Assembly (NCBI GenBank): GCA_023954075.1
Contig: JAMLIV010000013.1
Location: forward strand, 23,466 to 87,465
Direction: 5' to 3'
Length of the DNA stretch: 64,000 nucleotides
From: Lysobacteraceae bacterium
Lineage (GTDB): Bacteria; Pseudomonadota; Gammaproteobacteria; Xanthomonadales; Xanthomonadaceae
The translations under genes and the position numbers were made by a program. Below the pieces are notes generated by a model. The model saw nothing but the letters and a program-made list of their open reading frames with translations. It was not told the origin of the DNA and did not search any database. Shown piece after piece: positions 9,135 through 17,123 of the stretch. Position 1 is the stretch's first letter. The number at the start of each line of letters is the position of its first letter.

Positions 9135-10903
9135 GCATCGATCGCTCCGTTGATCCGACTGCGGTGCGCCCGCCGCTACCCATGCCGGAAGCCGCGCTGC
9201 CGCTGGTCGAACAGATGGATGCGCTGGAGCGGCTCGCGCAGGCAGGTGATCCGGACGCGGCGTGCCGCCTGTTCGTCGGGACGCGGCGCTGCCGGATGGT
9301 CGAACAGCGCCTGCGCCGCGCCGAACAGATGCAGGCGCATCTGGAGCGTGGGGAGGCGCCCCGGATCAGCGAAGACATGGCCGTGCTGTCGATCGCCAAC
9401 GCGCTGGAGCAAACCCGCGCCCTGGCGTCGTGGTGTGAAGGCGCCGACCCGGCGCGCTTTCCCGACGCGGACGCCTTCGCCGAACGCGCCTTCAGCCGCA
9501 TGAGCTCGGCGCAGAAGGTGCTGCTCGTGATGTCGCGACAGGACGGCAGCATCGCCAGGATGCCGCGACATTTCGGTTCGCCGGGCGGCCTTGGCGGCAG
9601 CACCGGATTCATCTACCCGCAGTTCCTGTCGGACCACGGGCGCGCCGCTCTCGAAGAGGGCGTCCGGCAGGCCAACCCGCTGGCGCTGGAAGGCATGATC
9701 ATGCTTCACAGCCCGGCGTGGATTTCCGGCGGCGAGGAGACGCGCCGCCTGTCCATGCCCGACCGCAGGCGGTTCGCGCGCTACGCGCTGCTGATGACCC
9801 GCGTATTCGGTGAGGACGAGGTGGGCCCGGCGGTGGGTGGCGTTCTTGCCCGCAGCCTTGCGTCCATGGGAGCGGACCAGCGGGTGGAGGCGGAGCGGTG
9901 GGCCGATCGCGAGGCCGCGCGCTGGTGGGCGCGGGCGTCGAACGGGATGGCGCCGGCCGAAGGCGGTGAATCGCAGGGGGAATCGCACGCGGCTGCGAGA
10001 GCCTTCCCTGAGGACCGCGGGCGGTTCGAGGGCGCGCCTTGCGATGAACCGCCTCGCGCCGTCTCGCGCCGGGTTGGATGCCCCACGAAAAAGCCCCGCC
10101 CGGCGAGGCCAGGGCGGGGCAATCTCTGCTGCGGATCGTCAGCCGCGTTTGCGGTAGGGCGCGAGGCTCGAGATGAGGCCGTCGAGCTTGCCCGACAGGG
10201 CGGACTGGGCCTGCGAGTCGGCGTTGAGGGTGGTGAACTGCACTTTTTCGCTGAGGCCGCCGCCGATCGAGCTGCGGTCCGAGGTGCGGTAGGCGCGCAC
10301 GGTGAGGGTGGCAGTGTAAAGCTCCGAGGTCCGGCCGTAGTAGCTGAGCTGCTGCGAGCCGACCGGCTCGGCGCGCACCACCACGGCCACGGTGGCCGAA
10401 CGGCGCAGTGCGTTCAGCGCGCTGGCGAGGTCGCTGCCGCCCACGCCGAGCACCTCGGCGTCGACCAGGTCGAAGCCGGCGGCGGCAAGGCGGTTTTCGA
10501 TGCGGCTGCGCGCCGGGCCGGAAATGGCCGAATCGCCCAGCGCGATCACCGCCACGCGCTGCGGGACGGGTGGTGCCACCGGGCGCGGTGCCGCGCTGGC
10601 CACGGTTTGCGTCTTGGGCGCGACGGGCGCGGCTGTCGCCGGCACGGTGGTTGTCCCGCCTTCCCCCGGAGAAGGTGTCGCGGCGACGGATGCCGCAGTA
10701 GCCGGGACCGTCGCCAAGACCGCCGGCGCAGCGCTGGCGGTCGCCATGGGTGCCGGTACGGCTTCCACTTCGATCACGGTCGAGGCGGTGGCGGCCTGAT
10801 CCTGGAGTACGACCTGGGCGGGCATCTTCGGGTCAGCCGCCGCCACCGCTGCAGCCTCGGCGGCCAATGCGGCGGAGGCGTTCGCCGCGGCCTCATCGGA
10901 TGA
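9089..10903 (+). CDS. Hypothetical protein; C-terminal boundary doubtful
   Basis: An AGGAGG-like site at 9076-9081 precedes ATG 9089. The first 290 or so residues look like real protein (LERLAQAGDPDAACRLFVGTRRCRMVEQRL, then a helical body), resembling exported Xanthomonadales proteins with DPxAVRPPLP-type N-termini. I recognise no named domain. The frame then continues without a stop through a terminator hairpin and 765 bases antisense to the kinase gene, which is implausible coding. A neighbouring frame has a stop at 9967-9969, so one indel near 9930-9966 would end the protein sensibly. Only 9089 to about 9965 is supported. Confidence 0.5.
   Translation: MDEPAPGQDIPLAGVSIDRSVDPTAVRPPLPMPEAALPLVEQMDALERLAQAGDPDAACRLFVGTRRCRMVEQRLRRAEQMQAHLERGEAPRISEDMAVLSIANALEQTRALASWCEGADPARFPDADAFAERAFSRMSSAQKVLLVMSRQDGSIARMPRHFGSPGGLGGSTGFIYPQFLSDHGRAALEEGVRQANPLALEGMIMLHSPAWISGGEETRRLSMPDRRRFARYALLMTRVFGEDEVGPAVGGVLARSLASMGADQRVEAERWADREAARWWARASNGMAPAEGGESQGESHAAARAFPEDRGRFEGAPCDEPPRAVSRRVGCPTKKPRPARPGRGNLCCGSSAAFAVGREARDEAVELARQGGLGLRVGVEGGELHFFAEAAADRAAVRGAVGAHGEGGSVKLRGPAVVAELLRADRLGAHHHGHGGRTAQCVQRAGEVAAAHAEHLGVDQVEAGGGKAVFDAAARRAGNGRIAQRDHRHALRDGWCHRARCRAGHGLRLGRDGRGCRRHGGCPAFPRRRCRGDGCRSSRDRRQDRRRSAGGRHGCRYGFHFDHGRGGGGLILEYDLGGHLRVSRRHRCSLGGQCGGGVRRGLIG
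10088..10120 (-). terminator. Rho-independent terminator of the second kinase gene
   Basis: A perfect nine-base-pair stem, GCCCCGCCC (10093-10101) with GGGCGGGGC (10112-10120), and a ten-base loop. On the minus strand the stem is followed by TTTTT (10092-10088). It lies just downstream of the kinase stop at 10139 and reads in that gene's direction. Confidence 0.9.
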
Positions 10904-12163
10904 CGTGGGCGCGGCATCGGCCGCCAGACTGGTGCCGATCGGGTTGCTGGCCTTGCCGGTGTTGCGGCCCGCATCGTAGGCGCCTTCCGTGCGGCCGGCG
11001 AAGCCGTCGCCGAAGCCGCGCACGAAATCCACGATCTGGCCGCGGAAGGCGAACGCGCCGCCGGCGACGGACAGCACGAGAACGGCGGCGATCGCGAGCG
11101 GGATCCAGGCCGAGCTGCGCTGCGGCACCGGACGCTCCAGCACCGAGGGCCGGGCCTGCGCGCTGGGCGCGGTTGCGCGTTCGGGCATGGCCGGGGCGGG
11201 CTGCGCCGGCGTTGCGCCCGAGCGGACCACCGGCGGAGGCGTCACCTTGCGCGCGGTGGACCTGGGCGCGGGCGTGCCGATGACGGTCGCGGCATCGGGG
11301 ACGAGGGCCGGACGCGCGAGCTTGACGGTGCCGCCGCGCGCCATCAGCGGATGCGCCTCGAGCGCCGCGGCCAGGTCGTGGCAGCTCTGGAAGCGCTGCT
11401 CGGGCTCCTTGGCGACCATGCGCGCGAGGATCGCCGCGGTCTGGACGTCGACCTCGCCGTTGAGCTCCTGGATGTTCGGAATCTCGGCCTTGACCACTTC
11501 CAGCATCAGGCCCAGCGGGCTTTCATCGCTGAACGGGGTGCGCCCGCTGAGCATCTCGAACATCACGATGCCGAGCGAAAAGATGTCCGAGCGCTGGTCG
11601 ATCGGCTTGCCCAGGCACACTTCCGGCGAGAGGTAGCCCGGCGTGCCGACGAACTCGCCGGTGGTGGTGAGCTTCTTCGAGACATCCTTGGTGGCCAGCG
11701 CGATGCCGAAGTCGGCGATCTTGACCTGGCCGCGGTCGCTCAGCATCAGGTTGCCGGGCTTGATGTCGCGGTGGATCACTCCGCGGTCGTGCGCGGTGGC
11801 CAGGCCCTGCGCGGTCTGGTGCAGGATGCGCAGGGTGTTCTCCACGCCGATCTTGCCGTCGCGCTTGAGGATGGCCGAGAGCGACTCGCCCTCGACGAAT
11901 TCCATCGCGAAGAACGGCTGCGAGGTCGCCTCGTCGGTGCCGATGTAGAAGATCTGGATGATGTGCGGGTCCGACAGGGCCGCCATCGAGCGCGCCTCGC
12001 GCAGGAAGCGTTCGACCAGCTGCGGGTCGTGCGCGAGCGAGGGCGAAAGCTCCTTGATCGCGACGTGGCGGTTGAGCGCCGGCTCGAAGGCGCGGTACAC
12101 CACGCCCATGCCGCCGCGGCCGATCTCCGATTCGATCTCGTAATGCCCCAGGTGCGTCTTCAT
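10139..12163 (-). CDS. Membrane Ser/Thr protein kinase with C-terminal periplasmic domain
   Basis: 674 residues. The N-terminal kinase domain (8-270) is complete: glycine loop GRGGMG 15-20, Lys37 in VAIK, HRDIKPGN 131-138, DFG 151-153, GTPGYLSPE 173-181. A Pro/Ala-rich linker leads to one membrane helix (about 353-373, WIPLAIAAVLVLSVAGGAFAF). An Ala-rich low-complexity stretch then gives way to a folded C-terminal domain (about 540-674) starting RVAVIALGDSAISG. That domain resembles envelope or CsgG/FlgO-type modules more than PASTA or TPR sensors, but I cannot name it. Downstream of the patatin gene on the same strand with a 150-base gap, so co-transcription is possible. Confidence 0.92.
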   Translation of the reverse strand: MKTHLGHYEIESEIGRGGMGVVYRAFEPALNRHVAIKELSPSLAHDPQLVERFLREARSMAALSDPHIIQIFYIGTDEATSQPFFAMEFVEGESLSAILKRDGKIGVENTLRILHQTAQGLATAHDRGVIHRDIKPGNLMLSDRGQVKIADFGIALATKDVSKKLTTTGEFVGTPGYLSPEVCLGKPIDQRSDIFSLGIVMFEMLSGRTPFSDESPLGLMLEVVKAEIPNIQELNGEVDVQTAAILARMVAKEPEQRFQSCHDLAAALEAHPLMARGGTVKLARPALVPDAATVIGTPAPRSTARKVTPPPVVRSGATPAQPAPAMPERATAPSAQARPSVLERPVPQRSSAWIPLAIAAVLVLSVAGGAFAFRGQIVDFVRGFGDGFAGRTEGAYDAGRNTGKASNPIGTSLAADAAPTSSDEAAANASAALAAEAAAVAAADPKMPAQVVLQDQAATASTVIEVEAVPAPMATASAAPAVLATVPATAASVAATPSPGEGGTTTVPATAAPVAPKTQTVASAAPRPVAPPVPQRVAVIALGDSAISGPARSRIENRLAAAGFDLVDAEVLGVGGSDLASALNALRRSATVAVVVRAEPVGSQQLSYYGRTSELYTATLTVRAYRTSDRSSIGGGLSEKVQFTTLNADSQAQSALSGKLDGLISSLAPYRKRG

Positions 12164-12313
12164 GCTCGCCTCGACTGTCTGTTCCGGTTCGCCGCCCGTC
12201 CATCATCCTAGCACTCGCCCCGAGGCGGTCCATGGCTTGCGGCGGCTCTTGCAGGGGAGTACGGCGGATGGCGGGAAAATCTGACGCCGGCGGGCGCCCG
12301 GTTCAGCGGTCGT

Positions 12314-14095
12314 TCAAGCCTTTTCGACCTGTTCGGCGTGGGCGGCGAGCGCCGCGGGGTGGGTCTGGAAGTGGCGCAGGGTGTCGCGGTAGCCCAGTTC
12401 CACCGCCTGGTCGAACTTCTTCCAGTCCAGCAGATCGATGCCGGCCAGCGGCGGGCGCAGTAGCAGGCTGGAGAGCTTGCGCTGGCGCGCCGCGTTCGCG
12501 TCGGAGTTCACCATGGCGGCGCGCCACAGGATGCGCCCGATGCCGGGGTACTTCTTCTGCCGCCACTGGCGCAGGAACTCCAGCCAGGAGGACGGCAGGG
12601 CGGTTTCCTCCAGCGTGGTTTCCAGCCGGTAGCTGCCGCCCACGTCCACCGCCACGATGGCCCCGCTCAGCCGGTGCTGCATCTCGTCCACCGGCAGGTT
12701 GTCGATGACGCCGCCATCCACCAGCACCCGATGGTCGTGGAACACCGGCGGCACCAGACCGGGCAGCGCGCTGCCGGCGCGCAGCGCGATCCACAGCGAG
12801 CCGCGATCGTGCACGTGCAGCTTGCCGCCGGTGAGGTCGGTCGAGACGCAGAAGAAAGGAATGCGCAGGTCCTCGATGCGGTGCTCGCCGAACATGGCGC
12901 GCAGCGCGCGGGAAACGCGGCGACCGCTCGACATCGCCACCAGCGGCAGGGTGCGGTCCGAGAGCGGATCATGGTCGACGAAGGCGGTGCGCATCGCGCG
13001 CACCAGGTGGGCCTCGTCCCAGCCCGCCGCGACTCCGGCACCGACCACGGCACCGGCGCTGCATCCGCCGATGTAATCGGCCTGGATGCGGTGCTCGCGC
13101 AGCGCGCGGATCGCGCCGATGTGGGCGAAGCCGCGCGCGCCGCCGCCGGAGAGCACCAGCCCGGTCGCGCGCCCGCCCAGCAGCCGGGCGCAGCGCGCGA
13201 GGTCATTGTCGTCGATGACATGGTGGTGCATGGCGCGACCGGGAAACGCCTCCAGCCAGGCATGCGTGCTGCCTGCGGCAGGGACATCGCGGCGCAGCAG
13301 CACCAGGTGCAGCGGCAGGTGCGGCGACAGGGCGTCCGGTGAGGGCAGGACGTGGTCGGGCTTGTCGTCGGTATCGGCCAGCATCAGCACCGCGTCGCTC
13401 TGGCGCACGCAGCGCTCGCGCCAGGCCGGGTCGTCGTCACCGACGTAGACCAGCCCGCGACCCTCCTGCTCCATCCGGGAAAACCAGCCACCGCTGCGGC
13501 TGCGCGCCTCGTCCGCTTCCACCACGCGCACCTTGCCCAGCCAGGGCAGGGCGCGCGCCAGGCGGCGGGCGAACGCGACGGCATCCACGCCCGGCGTACC
13601 GGGAAGCACGGCGATGCAGCGCACCTCGGCCGGACGATGCGCGGTCGCGGCATAGCGCTTCAATGCCTCGCGCGTGAGCCGCAGCATGGCGGCGGGATGG
13701 TGCGCGATGAGCTGCTCGAATTCGCTGCGCGACCAGCGCACCAGCTCGCTGTCGCGCAGCGCGAATACGGTGGCGGTGCGCGGCTGGTCGAGGATCAGCC
13801 CGACCTCTCCGACGCACTCGCCCGGGCTGATCTGTCCGAGGCGCCGGGCCTGTCCGTCGTCGCCGGTGCGCCATGCCGCCAGTCGCCCCCAGCGCAGCAC
13901 CAGGAAGGCGTCGGACGCCGTGCCCTGTTCGAGCAGGGTCATGCCGCCTGCCAGCGCGATGCTCTCGGCCCGCGCGGCCAGCTCATCGAGCGTGGCCTCG
14001 GGCAGATCGGAAAACAGCGACAGGCCCGCAAGAAAGCAGCGCAGGCGCGCCTGCGGGCTGTCGGTTGGCGGCGGTGGCGGAGTGCGGTGTAGCAT
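12314..14095 (-). CDS. Patatin-like phospholipase with N-terminal cyclic-nucleotide-binding domain
   Basis: 593 residues. The chosen ATG at 14095 gives MLHRTPPPPP. The frame stays open 163 codons further upstream, but that runs antisense through the RCC1 gene start. Residues 20-145 form a cNMP-binding domain (LFSDLPEATLDELA, GECVGEVGLILDQPRTATV). The patatin domain (about 310-500) has the oxyanion motif GGGARG 317-322, nucleophile Ser346 in GCSAG, and the dyad Asp460 in DGG. This architecture resembles the neuropathy-target-esterase/RssA family of lysophospholipases. It has no signal peptide and probably acts at the inner membrane face. The cNMP ligand is inferred. Confidence 0.93.
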   Translation of the reverse strand: MLHRTPPPPPTDSPQARLRCFLAGLSLFSDLPEATLDELAARAESIALAGGMTLLEQGTASDAFLVLRWGRLAAWRTGDDGQARRLGQISPGECVGEVGLILDQPRTATVFALRDSELVRWSRSEFEQLIAHHPAAMLRLTREALKRYAATAHRPAEVRCIAVLPGTPGVDAVAFARRLARALPWLGKVRVVEADEARSRSGGWFSRMEQEGRGLVYVGDDDPAWRERCVRQSDAVLMLADTDDKPDHVLPSPDALSPHLPLHLVLLRRDVPAAGSTHAWLEAFPGRAMHHHVIDDNDLARCARLLGGRATGLVLSGGGARGFAHIGAIRALREHRIQADYIGGCSAGAVVGAGVAAGWDEAHLVRAMRTAFVDHDPLSDRTLPLVAMSSGRRVSRALRAMFGEHRIEDLRIPFFCVSTDLTGGKLHVHDRGSLWIALRAGSALPGLVPPVFHDHRVLVDGGVIDNLPVDEMQHRLSGAIVAVDVGGSYRLETTLEETALPSSWLEFLRQWRQKKYPGIGRILWRAAMVNSDANAARQRKLSSLLLRPPLAGIDLLDWKKFDQAVELGYRDTLRHFQTHPAALAAHAEQVEKA

Positions 14096-14183
14096 GCCGT
14101 GAACGCTAGCGCATTTGCGCAGCGGCAAACAGACAGGGGTGACCGAGGGGGCGGGCGCCGGTGGGCTTTTGAGGAGTTTCCCC

Positions 14184-17054
14184 ATGGACGAGTTTCTTGT
14201 CAGGGACGCGCGACCGGCCGATGGGCTGCAGGTGTCGTGCATCGGATTCGGATTGATTCTTGTCTTGGCGTGCTTCTTGATGACGTTGCCAGCCACGGGT
14301 GCAACCATCAACACCGGGCCGCTCTTGCGCACGGTCGATGCCGGCACGCGCCACACCTGTGCGCTGGACGAGGGCGGCGGCGTCTGGTGCTGGGGCTGGA
14401 ACGCGTCCGGCCAGCTCGGCGACGGCAGCCGCACCCTGCGCGTAACGCCGGTCGCAGTGCGCGGCCTGCCCGGCGCAGCCACCGCACTGAGCGTCGGTGA
14501 CGACCATGCCTGTGTCCTGATTCGCGATGGCGGGGTGTACTGCTGGGGCGCCAACGCCGGCGGCCGCCTGGGCGATGGCACCACGGTGAACCGCGATGTC
14601 GCGGTGCCGGTCAGCGGCCTTCAGCAGGGCGTGACCGCCGTGGCCGCGGGCGGCAACTTCACCTGCGCGGCGGGTGAATCCGGCGTGGTCTGCTGGGGGC
14701 GCAATCCCTGGGGCCAGCTCGGTGACGGCACGCTCGAGGATCATCGTGCGCCTGGCGCCGTGCAGGGTATTTCTGAGCCCGTACGCGCGCTGGCGGCGGG
14801 CGGTGGCCACGTCTGCGCGCTGACCGAAACCGGTGCGGTGAAATGCTGGGGTCGAGGGGGCAACGGCCAGCTTGGCGACGGGGAGTGGCAGCTGGCGGTG
14901 GCCGGCGATCGCCACACCCCGGTCGCGGTGACCGGCCTGGCCAGCGGCGTGCGTGCGATCTCGACCGGCGAACAGCACAGCTGCGCCCTGGACGGCGCCG
15001 GCGCGGTGCGGTGCTGGGGCAACAACCTGGACGGCCAGCTCGGGCAGTCGGGCGCCCCCTCGCTCGAAATGCCGCGGTGGCCGGTCGGCGACCTGCCGCT
15101 CGATGCCCTGGATCTTGCCGCCGGCGGCAATCATTCCTGCGCGGTGTTCAGCGACGGCAAGGTCTGGTGCTGGGGGAGCAACCGCCAGGGCCAGCTGGCC
15201 AGACCCTCCGGTGCATTCAGCCCGCAGCCGCTCGCGGTGCCCGGCCTGCCGGCGATGCGCAGCGTGGCGAACGGCAGCCGCCACAGCTGCGCGGTGTCCG
15301 CCGAGGGTGCGGCCTACTGCTGGGGCGATGGCGAAACCGGGCAACTCGGCGCCGGCGACCGCAACAGCCGGCGCGAACCGGTGGCCGTGGACTGGAGCAC
15401 GGTGCCCGATCCGGGGCCGCGCGCGATGCTCCGCTTGGACAGCGCGACGGGCGTCGTGCAGAAACACATCGTGCGCGGATCGGGCATCCCGGTGCGCTTT
15501 GGCTGGGTCCTGCGCGAGGTGCCGGCGAACGCCACCTGCCATATCCGCCGCAGTCCGGACGACGTGGGCATCTTCCGCATTCCCCGCGGCGAGCTGGCGC
15601 AGGGAGAGTGGACCAGCACCACGCTGCACGCATGGGCGGCGGGTGACCGCGGGTTCTACGTCGCCTGTTCGGGTGGTCCCCGTTCGCTTCCGGTCACCCT
15701 GAGCATCGACGAGGCCGAATATCCATTGGAGGTCACGATCGCCGGCGACGGTGCGGGCCTGGTGATCAGCGAGCCCGAGGGAATCGACTGCGGTTCGACT
15801 TGCGTTGTCTCGCGCACCGTCGGTTCCCCGCTGACCCTGGCGGCGGTGAGCGACGCGCCGGACTCGGCCTTCGTCAGCTGGTCGGGTGCGTGCGACGGTT
15901 GGAAGGACAGCTGCGATCTGGTGATGGCGGGCGCACGCCAGGTCACCGCGAACTTCGTCCGGTTGCGCGACGGAATTCGCCAGATCAGCGCCGGAAGCGG
16001 GTACAGCTGCGGTCTGGATGCCGCGGGCGAGGTGTGGTGCTGGGGCAGAAACCGCTGGGTCGAGTCCGGGATTACCGGATCGGCCAGGGTGTCCTGGCCG
16101 GAGCGCGTGGAAGGACTGCCCGGCCCGATGCGTGCGGTCGCGGCGGGCGATTCCCACGCCTGCGCGGCCAGCGAGTCCGGCCGCGTCTGGTGTTGGGGAG
16201 GGAACGATCGGGGCCAGCTCGGGGACGGAAGCTTCGTCAGCCGCGAAACGCCGGTCGAGGTTTCGGGTCTGGGGTCGAACGTGCGTGCGGTGGCGGCCGG
16301 CCCGGCGCACAGCTGCGCCATCACCGGCGTGGGCGCGATCCGCTGCTGGGGCGCCAACGACTCCGGGCAGCTCGGCAGCGGCGGATCATCCGCCGGAAGC
16401 AATCGCCCGGTGACCGTCGCCGGGATCACCCAGGGCGCGCGTGCCATCGGAGCCGGCGGCAGCCACGCCTGCGCCCTCATCACGGGCGGCGAGGTGCGCT
16501 GCTGGGGCGGCAACGGGTTCGGCCAGCTGGGAATCGGCGACAGGATGCAGCGCCCGACTCCCGCCGTCGTGCAGGGCCTGCCGGGTGGTGCGGAGCAGAT
16601 CACCGCGGGCCAGACGCACACCTGCGCCCTGGTGAGCGGTATGGCCTGGTGCTGGGGCGACGGCTTCTACGGTCAGCTGGGCGATGGGGACACCATCCCG
16701 GGGCAGTCGCGGGACGAACCGGTCGCCGTGCGGGGCCTTCCCGACGCCGTGGAACAGATCTCGGCCGGGACCGATTTCACCTGCGCGCTGACGAGCGGAG
16801 GGTCGGCCTGGTGCTGGGGAAATGGCTGGGACGGCCGGCTCGGGCTGGGTGACGACGCCTGGACGAATCATGCGCAGCCGGCGCCGGTATCGGGCATGGG
16901 CTCCGGCGCGCGCGCCATTGCCGCGGGCGGCCAGCATGCCTGTGCGCTGGACGCGCAGGGACGGGCGTATTGCTGGGGCGCGAACACACGTGGCCAGCTG
17001 GGCGTCTCGGGCACCGTCTACTTCCCGGCTCCGACGCCGGTGATCTGGCGCTGA
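14184..17054 (+). CDS. Exported protein with two seven-blade RCC1-type propellers
   Basis: 956 residues. I chose ATG 14184, preceded by GAGGAG at 14171-14176. A hydrophobic segment (about residues 21-40, CIGFGLILVLACFLMTLPA) is an export signal or anchor. The body has 14 RCC1-like repeats with the signature (W/Y/R/K/V)CWG...GQLGDG and a preceding H(T/S)CAL. Seven lie at about 50-410 and seven at about 595-956. Between them is a region with a divergent InlB B-type repeat (about 530-590, ISEPEGIDCGSTC). The high Cys content suggests periplasmic or extracellular disulfides. Bacterial RCC1 proteins have varied or unknown roles, and I assign none. Confidence 0.92.
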   Translation: MDEFLVRDARPADGLQVSCIGFGLILVLACFLMTLPATGATINTGPLLRTVDAGTRHTCALDEGGGVWCWGWNASGQLGDGSRTLRVTPVAVRGLPGAATALSVGDDHACVLIRDGGVYCWGANAGGRLGDGTTVNRDVAVPVSGLQQGVTAVAAGGNFTCAAGESGVVCWGRNPWGQLGDGTLEDHRAPGAVQGISEPVRALAAGGGHVCALTETGAVKCWGRGGNGQLGDGEWQLAVAGDRHTPVAVTGLASGVRAISTGEQHSCALDGAGAVRCWGNNLDGQLGQSGAPSLEMPRWPVGDLPLDALDLAAGGNHSCAVFSDGKVWCWGSNRQGQLARPSGAFSPQPLAVPGLPAMRSVANGSRHSCAVSAEGAAYCWGDGETGQLGAGDRNSRREPVAVDWSTVPDPGPRAMLRLDSATGVVQKHIVRGSGIPVRFGWVLREVPANATCHIRRSPDDVGIFRIPRGELAQGEWTSTTLHAWAAGDRGFYVACSGGPRSLPVTLSIDEAEYPLEVTIAGDGAGLVISEPEGIDCGSTCVVSRTVGSPLTLAAVSDAPDSAFVSWSGACDGWKDSCDLVMAGARQVTANFVRLRDGIRQISAGSGYSCGLDAAGEVWCWGRNRWVESGITGSARVSWPERVEGLPGPMRAVAAGDSHACAASESGRVWCWGGNDRGQLGDGSFVSRETPVEVSGLGSNVRAVAAGPAHSCAITGVGAIRCWGANDSGQLGSGGSSAGSNRPVTVAGITQGARAIGAGGSHACALITGGEVRCWGGNGFGQLGIGDRMQRPTPAVVQGLPGGAEQITAGQTHTCALVSGMAWCWGDGFYGQLGDGDTIPGQSRDEPVAVRGLPDAVEQISAGTDFTCALTSGGSAWCWGNGWDGRLGLGDDAWTNHAQPAPVSGMGSGARAIAAGGQHACALDAQGRAYCWGANTRGQLGVSGTVYFPAPTPVIWR

Positions 17055-17123
17055 AGGCGTCGGGTCGGGGGAGGACACCGGCCCGCGCTTGAAAACCCGC
17101 GGCGTGCGCTCCATGTCGTCCCG

